From: Macrothele yani
Lineage: Eukaryota; Arthropoda; Arachnida; Araneae; Macrothelidae
Assembly: GCA_039090855.1 (NCBI GenBank)
Contig: CM077016.1
Location: 53,865,936-53,929,935, forward strand
Reading direction: 5' to 3'
Length of the DNA stretch: 64,000 bases
Shown: positions 1-10,206 of the stretch, piece after piece
Position numbering within the stretch: position 1 is the stretch's first letter
How the letters are laid out: each line of letters begins with the position of its first letter
Notes under the pieces: model-generated
Told to the model about the DNA's origin: nothing
The model's input: the letters and a program-made list of their open reading frames with translations, nothing else
Databases searched by the model: none
Translations under genes and position numbers: made by a program

Positions 1-127
1 ATCTGACACTTCCAGTGGTCGGTGACCCCTCAAACCGGAATTTCTTTAGGTTGCTTCGCTTCAGCGTAGCCCAGGAGTGAATAAGACACAATCTACATAG
101 CCCAACGATTCAATGCACAAAAGACAC

Positions 128-219
128 ATGTTGACACCTAATCCTACATGTTAACTAGTACACACACAGTTAACATGTTGACACCTAATCCTACATGTTA
201 ACTAGTACACACACAGTTG
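128..219. repeat. Two tandem copies of a ~46 bp motif
   Basis: The sequence starting 'gttgacacctaatcctacat' is present twice head to tail. The same duplication occurs in the left arms of units B (about 33,607-33,702) and C (about 54,607-54,694). Every right-arm copy has it once. It therefore arose in one arm and was carried through the array duplication without being converted back. Confidence 0.85.
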
Positions 220-1153
220 ATCTTCCAGCATAATGGAAAAGAATCGTAGAGCTCATGAGGAAAACAGTTGTGGAACCTTTTCCTTTTTTCATGAGCTTTA
301 CAATTCCCAATGACTGATTCATGACGGCGCTACTGTGGGAACCATAATTCCACAAAATTAATTTGCCACCTTCGTCAGCTGAACGGCCCAGATCCTCATA
401 GATTTCAATCTTTTATATAAGATATCTATTCAGGTAGGCAGCACTGTGACACATATCGTAACCAGCAATGTTTTCAGAAAGTCTTTTTTAGAAGGAAGTA
501 GACGCTTCCTGCACGGCTTTGTTGCTACATCTAATCGAAAACAAATTGCGTGTTGCTTCTTAAAAATAGATGCACTAAAGTCCAGTAGTTATCATTAATG
601 TTACAGCTTTTTCTGATGTAAAATGTTTCCCTTCTTTTCTGAGAAATTAAAACTTTTACTAGTTACATTATTCTTAATGTTTTAAAATTCTGTTAGCATC
701 TTCTAAGCTTATAGCTACTGTCAGTAAAACCAGTTACAGCTGAAATTCCTGACGCATTCTTCTCGCTTTGAAGATTCACCAAATTTGCGTTTAGAAGTAT
801 AACTGACCTACTCAAAGTAATTATTTTTTGAAGAAGAATGAGGTCACATGCTTTGTAAAAACTACTTTCTACGATATTGACTATAAATTTCTTGACCAGC
901 GAATAACCGTTTAATTGTTACGAACTCATGTAAGATTTTGTTCTCACTTCGGGTGACATGCTTGGGTGAGATCTTGAAGTACACCCGAGATAAATTACGC
1001 TGAGAATATCTGTAACTGACATAATATCGGTATTGGAACTAGCGTATATTATTTGGAACCCGTAAAAGCATAAACAATTTTTATGTATTGTAAGACTGGC
1101 TGATCGAGAGGTTATGAAAAAGGTGGTTATAAAATGTTTGATCCAGAGTGAGA

Positions 1154-1216
1154 AATCGAGAGGCTATAAAATAAGCTGACCAGACCGGTGATAGCTTATT
1201 TTATAACCTCTCGATT
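1154..1216. repeat. 24 bp stem hairpin in the left arm
   Basis: 1,154-1,177 pairs with 1,193-1,216 with one mismatch around a 15 nt loop. It lies in a ~390 bp segment (about 880-1,265) absent from the right arm. The unit B copy is at 34,612-34,674. The unit C copy has changes in the left stem. It may be the end of a small foldback or MITE insertion; no function is shown. Confidence 0.75.
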
Positions 1217-1739
1217 GTGTTACATGACAAACTAACGTAGTTTCGTGTGCCTCCCCTAAAACGATAATAAAAATGTCACGGTGTATTCCCCCTTGCCTCA
1301 AAAGCACACCTTCAGCAAACTAATAACAATGATGAAGATGCTTCAAAGCAAAAATCCTTGAGCAGCCCATTTATATACTAAACTGGAACACAAAGTCAAT
1401 TGTTGCGCAACAATGATTTGAAATTAGATTTCAACAATAATTTTGTGCTTGTGTTGTTTACCAATGGTAATGGTTGCAATGCTCCGTCTCCACTCTGCAA
1501 CTAGGACACGGCGGAAACAATTCCGCTGAACGACCATGCCGTCCACCAAATACTTGATTTACAAGAGACTAATGGGGAAGCTAAGGGATTCTGTATAGGA
1601 ATGTTGAAGTGCAGAAAATTCGTTTTTTTTTTCGATGCGTTCGCCACCCCTCAGCGATAGTACAGAAATTGGTCATCTGGTCTGACCGGTGATCATTTTC
1701 GAGAAACGGCCGCCATCTTGAAATATTATGAATATATTG

Positions 1740-2370
1740 TAATCATTTTAAGTTAATGTAATATGGGTGTACTTACAGAATGATTTAAAATGGAATAAAC
1801 ATGTTGTTCTAATCTGCAATAAAGTTTCTAGAAATATTGGAATTGTTAGTCACATATTATGTAAACTTTCTATTAAAATTTTAAATTCTATTATATTATA
1901 CATTAGCTCAAACGCATTTAATTTATTGTCTTTCATCGTGGGGACAAACAACAAAATCAAATTTTAAAAAACTACAAGTTCTACAAAATAAATATATCAG
2001 ACTAATGGATCTTAAATAAAATACTAACACTAACATGGCATGTCAAGCTGATCTTCACATTCATACGCACGTTAATCCCAATAAATATGGTGTATTAAAT
2101 ATTAAACAATTAACTATAACCTTAGATTAAATATGTATAACAAAGAATAATATCAATTGTTTAATAATTGATATCCATAGTGTTACAAATAAATACGATA
2201 CCAGAAAAAATACTTTCTTATTAAAACACGTAAGCCAAAAACTGGATTAATTAAGCAAAGCATAAACTATCAGGGCCACTCTATTGGAATCTTTTAACTT
2301 CTGAAATAAATATAATTAACAACTATAATTTATTTAAGAAGAAACTAAAAACTTACTTACTTGCACACTA
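1740..2370 (+). pseudogene. Non-LTR retrotransposon (LINE) ORF2 C-terminal fragment
   Basis: Translation gives an end-of-reverse-transcriptase signature, 'YLQNDLKWNKHV...CNKVSRNIGI', then after stops and a frame change '...KPKTGLIKQSINYQGP...WN' and a terminal 'FKKKLKTYLLAH'. These match the thumb region and the conserved C-terminal 'YQGP.xWN...FKKKLK' motif of CR1/Jockey-like LINEs. The catalytic RT core and endonuclease are absent, so this is a 5'-truncated dead copy. Several stops and frameshifts break it. It is embedded in the palindrome arm and recurs in every arm that keeps this region. The exact LINE clade is uncertain. Confidence 0.7.
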
Positions 2371-2665
2371 ATAATGTTATTGTTAAAAAAAATGGGATGG
2401 GTGTAAACAACAAGCCCGAAAAGGGTGGGTGAATGTTGTAAAATGAGCATTGCCTGTTTCATCCTGATACTTCCGTTTTCTTTTCATGTCAATCGTTGGG
2501 CTCATTTGACTATTTGGCAATGACTTCGGAGTTTCAAGGCTAAGTCAGGTCACTATATAAACCTTTTCTTTGATTCTCCGTGATGTTTCTGTATTACTAT
2601 ATTAATATGTAAATAATTGTATTAATTGTAATAATATTTCATGTAACAGCTAAAAATGATAAATA
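2371..2665. other. Arm sequence between LINE tail and Tc1-A, no gene
   Basis: Mirrors 6,843-7,150. AT-rich; no motif recognised. Confidence 0.6.
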
Positions 2666-2938
2666 CACTGCTGGCCACCCAAAATGCAACACCAAGAAGG
2701 ACACGAGATAGCAAAGCCAGACTTACTGGACACATAACAACAGATACAAAGATGAAACGATTGAGCTTACAGGCCCGTGCGACTTGCTGAACACGCAGAC
2801 ATCAATAGTTCGTGTGGCCCCCATGGCTTGCAATAACGGCCGCTACACGCCGCGGAATCGAACGAAAGAGGCTTTGGATGTGGGCTTGTGGTATGTCTGT
2901 CCAGGCTGCTTCCACACGTTGCCACAGTTCATCAGGCG
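2666..2938 (-). mobile_element. Tc1-A 3' end fragment, left side, unit A
   Basis: Begins with the Tc1-A terminal inverted repeat ('CACTGCTGGCCACCCAAAAT') after TA at 2,664-2,665. Reading leftward it encodes the transposase C-terminus: 'DELWQRVEAAW...IPQAHIQSLFRS' then 'IPRRVAAVIASHGGHTNY'. It stops abruptly at the Transib terminus at 2,939. Together with 5,864-6,842 the two pieces point outward in opposite directions around the Transib element. Confidence 0.88.
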
Positions 2939-5863
2939 CACAGTGTTTCGAATCGCTGAAAACCCGGACAAAAATAATTTTTCGAACTTCATATTTTAAA
3001 CACACAATTCGCTTAATAATAATCCTCGGTAGTCATTCTGATAGGACTAAGTGGTTTTGAAAGTATATTCCAATGGTTCTGGTCAATACTTAAGTTCAAA
3101 AGTGCTGTAACTCTTCCTTGATTAATTTTGCAATTCTGTAGGTGATTTTGTTAACATTGTTTCTGACTGAACAATGCAAAATAAAATACTAAGTGTATTT
3201 TTTGTGAATCTGTTATGGTTATATATATAGGGCACAATTACAAATTTTAGTGTTTTTTGTTTCTAAGTACTGATAAAAAATACAAATTTTAATGCCCGTA
3301 TTTTGCGAAAAAAAAATGTTTTTAGAGTTTTAAAAAAATGGCCAAACATGTCCACCGCGAAACTTACAAATGTATATTGGTAGATAATTATAAGTCTATC
3401 ACTGAAGGTTTCATCTGCAACACCTTGCAATGCTGTGAACTATGACCTTTTGTTTGTGAAGCTTCCCTGTTATTTATGAGCAGCCAGCTGCTGACATCAG
3501 AAAGGTGTTCTCCCGCTAAACAACTCGCGGGCGCTGAGCACTTCCTGTAATTTATGTTTGTTTACTCAAGGAGCGGCTTGTCGGTGGTAAACCACAGACC
3601 CTTGATTTCTTCAAATTCCAGAGGGCTGTTGTTTGTATCAGGTCAGTGAATAGTGTGTGACAATATAGTGTGTGTAAAAAAGGAATTTACATGTATGTTA
3701 GTCGGCGAGAACTTTACGAGAAAATGAAAGAAAAGAATAATGAGACCAGTGTACTACAAGAAGAAAATGTTGTGCAATATGTGAAGAACAAATTTGAATT
3801 AAATTTGGACAGTCAGAGCACAAAATCTCTACACAGCGTAATAAGAATGAGCTTTTTCTTAAATACTATCAGCGTTGGAAGAAATGTCACCGAACTGAAA
3901 GCATGTTTCTTCGTAAATATTCAGACTGGTTACAGCAAGAAATTGAATTACCATTTACAGACTTTCCTTCCACTTCTTCGGAAAAGCGTGGACGTCCTTC
4001 GAAAGTATTTCAGCAATTAAGTGAAAGAAGTAAGAGGCGGAAAATTCAATATCTGAGGGAGAATGTGGGTGCTGCGGAGCTTTCATATGCCACAGTGATG
4101 AATTTGAGGGCTGCAGGTGACGAAAATGCAGCAAAATTATTAAAGGAAGTGACCACATCAACACCTACCAGAGGTAAACAAATTCGTGACTCATGGTTGA
4201 GGAAAAGAAAACAAGATACGAAGCTCTCAGAAGAAGAAGCGTTATCTATGATAGTAAGTACACATTTATCAAAACATCAATATATGTCAATTACAAAAAT
4301 GGCAATTAATCACAATCATGACTTATATCCAAGTTATTATGCAATTCTGAAAGCAAAAGACGCAAGTTATCCGCACAATATAGTGTTAGTGATAGTGCAT
4401 GTGAAGTGAAAGTTCAGAATTTATTGGACCATACTGCTGCCCGAATTTTGTCATTTCTACCTGAAAGTGTTCCGTCTAACAACGAAAAAACTTATATTTT
4501 ACATTGTAAATGAGGTTTCGACGGTAGTGCTGGTCATTCCTAATACAAGCAGAAATGGGTTCAAAACGGCAGTAGTGATGAATATCTATTTATGACATCT
4601 ATCGTTCCCTTACGAATGGTTGACTGTGAAACGGAAGATTCCGTATGGAAAATGAACGACCATCATCAACCCGTTTTTGTAGGCCTATTCGTCTCTAGTG
4701 GCTTCATGAAACCCCTGCAGTTGCCCAAGCAGAAAGAGAATATATGAACGAACAAATTAAAAATTTACATCCATTAAGAAGTGACAACATTACAGTACAG
4801 TATTCTCTCATATTGTCAATGATTGATGGGAAAATATGTAATGCTCTGACCCAGTCATCAAGCATGAAATGTTACATATGTGGCGCGAAAGTGTCGGACT
4901 TGAACAAGTTAGATTACGTTACAGAAGTGCCAGAGGATACCTCTTCCTTTGAGTTTGGACTGTCTATTCTTCCTGCCTATATACGCTTTTTTGAGTGTAT
5001 TCTGGATATCTCTTACCGCTTAGATTTTAAGAAATGGAAAGCGAGTAAGAAAGATGAAACCCGTGAGCTTCTGGAAAAAAGGAAATGAATTGTCCAAGAT
5101 TCCTTCAGGAATAGACTAGGACTTATTGTAGATGTCCCAAAACCAGGCTGTGGAAACACGAATGACTGCAATACCGCCAGAAGATTCTTTACAAATCCCG
5201 AAATAAGTTCCGAAGTGAGTTGAGTAGACCAAAATTTGATCTCTCGTTTTGGAAATATTCTGACAGCAATTTCATGCTGCCACGAAATAAATGCAACGAA
5301 ATTTAATATGTACGGCATGGAAACAGCACAGTTATTCGTTAGATTGTATCCCTGGTACTATATGCCACCCACGGTACATAAAATTCTTGTTCATGGATCC
5401 GTAATTGTGCAGGCAGCGATTTTACCGATTGGAGAGCTTTCAGAAGAAGCCATTGAGTGTAGAAACAAAAATGTAAGAAAATTTCGAAAAAGCTTTACCC
5501 GAAAATTTTCACGACAAGACAGCAATTTGGACCTCTTTCGCAGGTTAATGGTGACTTCTGACCCATTAATTTCCAGCTTGGGAGGACTACCAAAAAAAAA
5601 CCAAATAAAACTACCTTCGGAAGTGCTATCTATTGGTAATATCCAATGAAGAGGAGGAAGGGGAAGAAGACGACGAATGTGAAACATCTGCTTCAGAAGA
5701 CGAATGGCCGGCTGGATATCTGGACCCTTCTTACAGTACTGTGAGTAATTATAATTCATTAAAACACTTAAATAAGCGAATATTTAGTTATCCCACTACA
5801 GATTTTTTCGTTTAAGACGTACAAATATTTTTGTCCGCCTTTTTTCCTATCCAGACCACTGTG
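2939..5863 (+). mobile_element. Transib-type (RAG1-like) transposon, unit A
   Basis: 2,925 bp element with termini resembling V(D)J recombination signals. The left end is CACAGTG (2,939-2,945), a 22 bp spacer, then ACAAAAATA (2,968-2,976). The right end in reverse is CACAGTG (5,863-5,857), 22 bp, then ACAAAAATA (5,834-5,826). Such RSS-like ends are the known hallmark of the Transib superfamily, the proposed ancestor of RAG1 and its signals. The interior encodes a decayed RAG1-like transposase. No matching 5 bp target duplication is seen (AGGCG left, CGACG right). 2,977-3,690 is noncoding leader. Confidence 0.88.
3691..5815 (+). pseudogene. Transib/RAG1-like transposase relic, unit A
   Basis: A DDE recombinase remnant spread over three frames, in order: 'MYVSRRELYEKMKEKNNE' (start chosen at ATG 3,691); a segment 3,903-4,409 with 'GRPSKVFQQLSERSKRRK'; 'NLLDHTAARILSFLPE' near 4,410; 'GFDGSAGHS' at about 4,514-4,540, a candidate first catalytic Asp (4,520-4,522) flanked by two stops; then 4,744-5,649 with 'DGKICNALT', a CxxC pair in 'MKCYICGAKVSDLN', 'HKILVH' and 'EEAIECRNKNVRKFRK'. 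The last two align with the RAG1 zinc-binding histidines (HKTLAH) and the region of its catalytic Glu (NESGNKLFRRFRK). In-frame stops interrupt at about 5,086 and 5,221. An acidic tail ends at 5,815. Family assignment is strong; activity is excluded. Confidence 0.85.
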
Positions 5864-6842
5864 CGACGTCAGCGTTAGCCTCAGCCGCGGCACACGACCG
5901 ATCCGAAGTACCGGCATGTTGTGCAGCGGGCATTGACGGCTCACACCGCCACATCACGAACGTTAGCGCAGGAATTAGGGTGTGTTGCGCAACAACCTGT
6001 GTCAGCACGTACCGTTCGACGTCGTCTGCAGGAGCGGGGACTTGTCGCACGGCGCCCATTGCTCCGATTACTATTGATGTTACACCACCGGCGAGTGCGG
6101 CAGCAGTGGGCAGTTGAACGCCGCAGCTGGACTACGGAATGGCACGACATTGTCTTCTCCGACGAATCCCGCTTCTGCCTGCAACACAACGATGGTCGGA
6201 TCCGCGTGTGGCGGCACCGCGGCGAGAGACTGTATGACGCCTGCATTACGCATCGCCATACCGGTCCGTCGCCTGGCATTATGGTTTGGGGTGCAATTGG
6301 ATATGACACTTGCCCCCCTCTGGTACGCATCGCCGGTAAATTCAGCAGCCACCGCTACATCTCTGACGTTTTGGAGTCTGTAGTCCTCCCTTACTTGCAG
6401 GACCTGCCAGTGGCCACGTTTCAACAGGACAATGCGCGCTCGCACGTGACACGCATCGTGCAACAATTCTTCATTGCCCACCAGGTGTCACTGCTGCCGT
6501 GGCCCGCCTATTCTCCTGATATGTCGCTGGTCGGCAGCCGAGTGGCCCGGCAAGCGCCACCCGCGGCTACGCCTGATGAACTGTGGCAACGTGTGGAAGC
6601 AGCATGGACCGACATACCCCAAGCCCACATCCAAAGCCTCTTTCGTTCGATTCCGCGGCGTGTAGCGGCCGTTATTGCCAGCCTTGGGGGCCATACGAAC
6701 TATTGATGTCTGCGTGTTCCGCAAGTCGCACTGGCCTGTAAGCTCAATCGTTTCATCTTTGTATCTGTTGTTATGTGTCCAGTAAATCTGGCTTTGCTAT
6801 CTCGTGTCCTTTTTGGTGTTGCATTTTGGGTGGCCAGCAGTG
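5864..6842 (+). mobile_element. Tc1-A transposon, 5'-truncated, unit A
   Basis: A Tc1/mariner (IS630 superfamily) element missing its 5' terminal repeat and about the first 70 codons. The 3' terminal repeat ends at 6,842, followed by TA. The transposase reads from about 5,880 to 6,706. Visible motifs are 'FSDESRF' (first Asp), 'FQQDNARSH' (second Asp), and the Tc1 C-terminal 'PRRVAAVIASLGGHTNY'. The stretch that should carry the third catalytic residue ('[12 protein letters not shown]' in the family) reads 'SPDMSLVGSRVARQ', so it is deleted or scrambled. The same defect is in unit B, so the copy was already dead before duplication. Confidence 0.88.
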
Positions 6843-7149
6843 TATTTATCATTTTTAGCTGTTACATGAAATATTATTACAATTAATACAATTATTTGCA
6901 TATCAATATAGTAATACTGAAACAGCACGGAGAATCAAAGAAAAGGTTTATATAGTGACCTGACTTAGCCTTGAAACTCCGAAGTTATTGCCAAATAGTC
7001 AAATGAGCCCAACGATTGACATGAAAAGAAAACGGAAGTATCAGGATGAAACAGGCAATGCTCGTTTTACAACATTCACCCACCCTTTTCGGGCTTGTTG
7101 TTTACACCCATCCCTTTTTTTTTTTAAAACAGTAACATTATTAGTGTGC

Positions 7150-7800
7150 AAGTAAGTAGGTTTTTAGTTTCTTCCCAAATAAATTATAATTGTTAATTAT
7201 ATTTATTTCAGAAGTTAAGTGATTCCAATAGTGTGGGCCCTGATAGTTTATGCTTTGCTTAATCAATCCAGTTTTTGGCTTACGTGTTTTAATAAGAAAG
7301 TTTTTTTTCTGGTATCGTATTTATGTGTAACACTATGGATAGCAATTATTTCACAATTGATATTATTCTTTTTTATACATATTTAATCCAAGGTTATAGT
7401 TGATTGTTTAATATTTAATACACCATATTTATTGGGATTAACGTGCGTATGAATGTGAAGATCAGCTTGACATGCCGTGTTAGTGTTAGTATTTTATTTA
7501 AGATCCATTAGTCTGATATATTTGTTTTGTAGAACTTGTAGTTTTTTTAATATTTGATTTTGTTGTTTGACCCCGTGATGAAAGACAATAAATTAAATGC
7601 GTTTGAGCTAATGTATAATATAATAGAATTAAAATTTTAATAGAAAAATTAGATAATATGTGACTAACAATTCCAATATTTCTAGAAACTTTATTGCAGA
7701 TTAGAACAACATGTTTATTCCATTTTAAATCATTCTGTAAGTACACCCATATTACATTTACTTAAAAAGATTACAATATATTCATAATATTTCAAGATGG
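7150..7800 (-). pseudogene. LINE ORF2 C-terminal fragment, right-arm copy
   Basis: Inverted copy of the 1,740-2,370 fragment. The reading frame near 7,746-7,498 is cleaner than in the left arm of unit A, with 82 codons open across the RT thumb region. The C-terminal 'YQGP' part follows after a frame break. Dead copy, part of the arm. Confidence 0.7.
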
Positions 7801-8099
7801 CGGCCGTTTCTTGAAAATGATCACCGGTCAGACCATATGACCAATTTCTATACCATCGCTGAGGGGTGGCGAACGCATCGGAACAAAAAAACAAATTTTC
7901 TGCACTTCAATATTCCCATACAGATTCCCTTAGCTTCCCCATTAGTCTCTTGTAAGACAAGTATTTGGTGGACGGCATGGTCGTGCAGCGGAATTGTTCC
8001 CGCCGTGTCCTAGTTGCAGAGTGGAGACGGAGCATTGCAACCATTACCACTGGTAAACAATATAAGCACACAATTATTGTTGAAATCTAATTTCAAATC

Positions 8100-8144
8100 A
8101 TTGTTGCGCAACAATTGACTTTGTGTTCCAGTTTAGTATATAAA
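8100..8144 (+). promoter_or_regulatory. C/EBP-like palindrome plus TATA-like box (right arm, unit A)
   Basis: A perfect 16 bp palindrome ATTGTTGCGCAACAAT (8,100-8,115, core TTGCGCAA) lies 21 bp upstream of TATATAAA (8,137-8,144). The mirror image is in the left arm at 1,399-1,414 and 1,370-1,377, pointing left. Unit B has both copies. The left arm of unit C keeps it. No clear initiator or gene follows, so promoter function is only a possibility. Confidence 0.35.
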
Positions 8145-8619
8145 TGGGCTGCTCAATGATTTCTGCTTTGAAGCATCTTCATAATTGTCATTAGTTTGCT
8201 GAAGGTGTGCTTTTGAGGCAAGGGGGGAATACACCGTGCTACAACACATGACATTTTATCGTAGAAAGTAGTTTTTACAAAGCATGTGACCTCGTTCTTG
8301 CATGTTCCCTAATAGTTACAAACTGGTCCTTTCACTTTCGGTAGGAACGGAACTTGTAGAACACGCCCCCACACACAATCTTAATGCTTCAAAATGTGTT
8401 GCTGAGCTAACCATTCAATTTTAATATGAGGACGAGGTAACGCACCTTAGATTTAAATCTTAGAAATACGAGCAAAGACCGCATTGCACTAAGCTGTAGG
8501 CATGATAATGATATTCTTCTTCAAAAAATAATTACTTTGAGTAGGTCAGTTATACTTCTAAACGCAAATTTGGTGAATCTTCAAAGCGAGAAGAATGCGT
8601 CAGGAATTTCACCTGTAAC

Positions 8620-9364
8620 TGGTTTTACTGACAGTAGCTATAAGCTTAGAAGATGCTAACAGAATTTTAAAACAGTAGGAATAATGCAACTAGTAAAAGT
8701 TTCAATTTCTCAGAAAAGAAGGGAAACATTTTACATCAGAAAAAGCTGTAACATTAATGATAACGACTGGACTTTAGTGCATCTATTTTTAAGAAGGAAC
8801 ACGCAATTTGTTTTCGAACAGATGTAGCAACAAAGCCGGGCAGGAAGCGTTTACTTCCTTCTAAAAAAGACTTTCTGAAAACATTGCTTGTTCCGATATG
8901 TGTCACAGTGCTGCCTACCTGAATAGATATCTTATATAAAAGATTGAAATCTATGAGGATGTGGGCCGTTCAGCTGACGAAGGTGGCAAATTAATTTTGG
9001 GGAATTATGGTTCCCACAGTAGCGCCGTCATGAATCAGTCATTGGGAATTGTAAAGCTCATGAAAAAAGGAAAAGGTTCCACAACTGTTTTCCTCATGAG
9101 CTCTACGATTCTTTTTTCCATTATGCCGGAAGATTAACTGTGTGTGTACTAGTTAACATGTAGGATTAGGTGTCAACATGTGTCTTTTGTGCATTGAATC
9201 GTTGGGCTGTGTAGATTGTGTCTTATTCACTATTGGGCTACGCTGAAGCGAAGCAACCTAAAGAAATTCCGGTTTGAGTGGTTACCGACCACTGGAAGTG
9301 TCAGATGAAACGTAGCTCATAAGAAAATTTTTCTTTAATTTTGTTCGTGGGCTTGAAAGTTACT
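8620..9364. repeat. Direct repeat copy 1 (right arm, unit A)
   Basis: From 'ctataagcttagaagatg' to 'cttgaaagttactg'. A diverged direct copy lies at about 10,207-10,929. A short reading frame starting 'YEDVGRSADE' is visible in both. In copy 1 it loses the frame after 'VKLMKK'. Partner copies in inverted orientation are in the left arm. Confidence 0.8.
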
Positions 9365-10206
9365 GGTTTCACTATAAATCACATAAGAATCAGTGTGGAC
9401 CGATGCACTCTACCTTGGTGTTATCATCAAGAGATTAATTTTATTTGGTGCCTTCATCGTAGCAAATTAAGTTAACCTGTAACCAGACAAAAATGACAAA
9501 AACCATGTGTTCCATGAAAGATACTAATCCTCAAATGAATGAGTCAAAACGGTCATTTTTCACTTTATATTCGGTCATTTGATGATATATATATATTTCT
9601 TTATTTTAAAAGGTTAAGCAAATATATATTAGGTTCACCTCTCCATAAGGTTTTTCTGAAGACGTAAAGCTGGAAACTACCGAAGATGGGGAGGAATACC
9701 GTGCTGAAGATTAAAATGACAGAATAGTAAATACAGTAATCACTGATCAACCAAACATTTGAGCACTCAAAAAATGTTCAACCGCCCTTACCTAACACGT
9801 GCCTTCAAAGTTTTGAATCTACTCAGGTCTCAACGGCTAATTTTCAAATTTTCGCCTTAACTCGGGGTTCCAGATTTCAATCTGGTATTTATATACTTTT
9901 TTCCAACATAGTATTTTCTATTTCTCGAAATTTTCATGATAAAACGATCAAATAGAGATCATTTTATACTCATTCCTCGGAAGAATAACTGAATGACTCT
10001 TTGCTCAGTTAACTTGTGTTTTTACATAGGTAATTGAACTACATATGTTATCCTTCATCGAAATAGGGAAAGAATATTCAGTCTAAATCAAGATTTCTCG
10101 AAATCCCACATTGGGCTGAACTGAACAACAGAAATTTACAATATATGACAAAAGTAATTAACCTTCACATGATGTTCAAGTGTAAATGGTTTTCTTAACC
10201 GTAACT
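9365..10206. other. Outer arm segment without genes (unit A)
   Basis: AT-rich sequence between the two direct repeats. It mirrors the left arm of the following unit (32,590-33,425) and contains a short TA run at about 9,583-9,596. I see no ORF, RNA gene or transposon signature of its own. Confidence 0.6.

Larger units (their letters stand above)
1..2938. repeat. Left arm of the large inverted repeat, unit A
   Basis: Reverse complement of about 6,570-9,306; the arm continues before the window. The inner boundary lies inside Tc1-A, flush with the Transib terminus at 2,939. The arm carries a LINE 3' end and the Tc1-A 3' end. The stretch 1-1,740 has no coding sequence. It holds a duplicated ~46 bp motif (about 128-219), a strong hairpin (1,154-1,216) and a TATA-like box facing left. 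Arm identity is high but broken by indels private to one arm. Confidence 0.9.
6570..10160. repeat. Right arm of the large inverted repeat, unit A
   Basis: Inverted partner of the left arm. Its outer part (about 9,310-10,160) mirrors 32,590-33,480, the flank of the next unit's left arm, since this unit's own left end is cut off. It contains the Tc1-A 3' end, the LINE tail in minus orientation, a TATA-like region near 8,100-8,145 and the first copy of a direct repeat (about 8,620-9,364). Stretches 6,843-7,150 and 7,800-8,600 show no coding sequence I can support. Confidence 0.88.

Noticed and set aside
5921..6706. Active Tc1-A transposase
   Set aside because: The 5' end and N-terminal domain are missing and the third catalytic site is gone, so activity is excluded.
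1..9306. Polinton/Maverick or other large TIR transposon bounded by the 3-4 kb arms
   Set aside because: The arms contain fragments of unrelated transposons, the interior holds only Transib and Tc1 pieces, no polymerase or integrase genes are present, and no target duplication flanks the arms.
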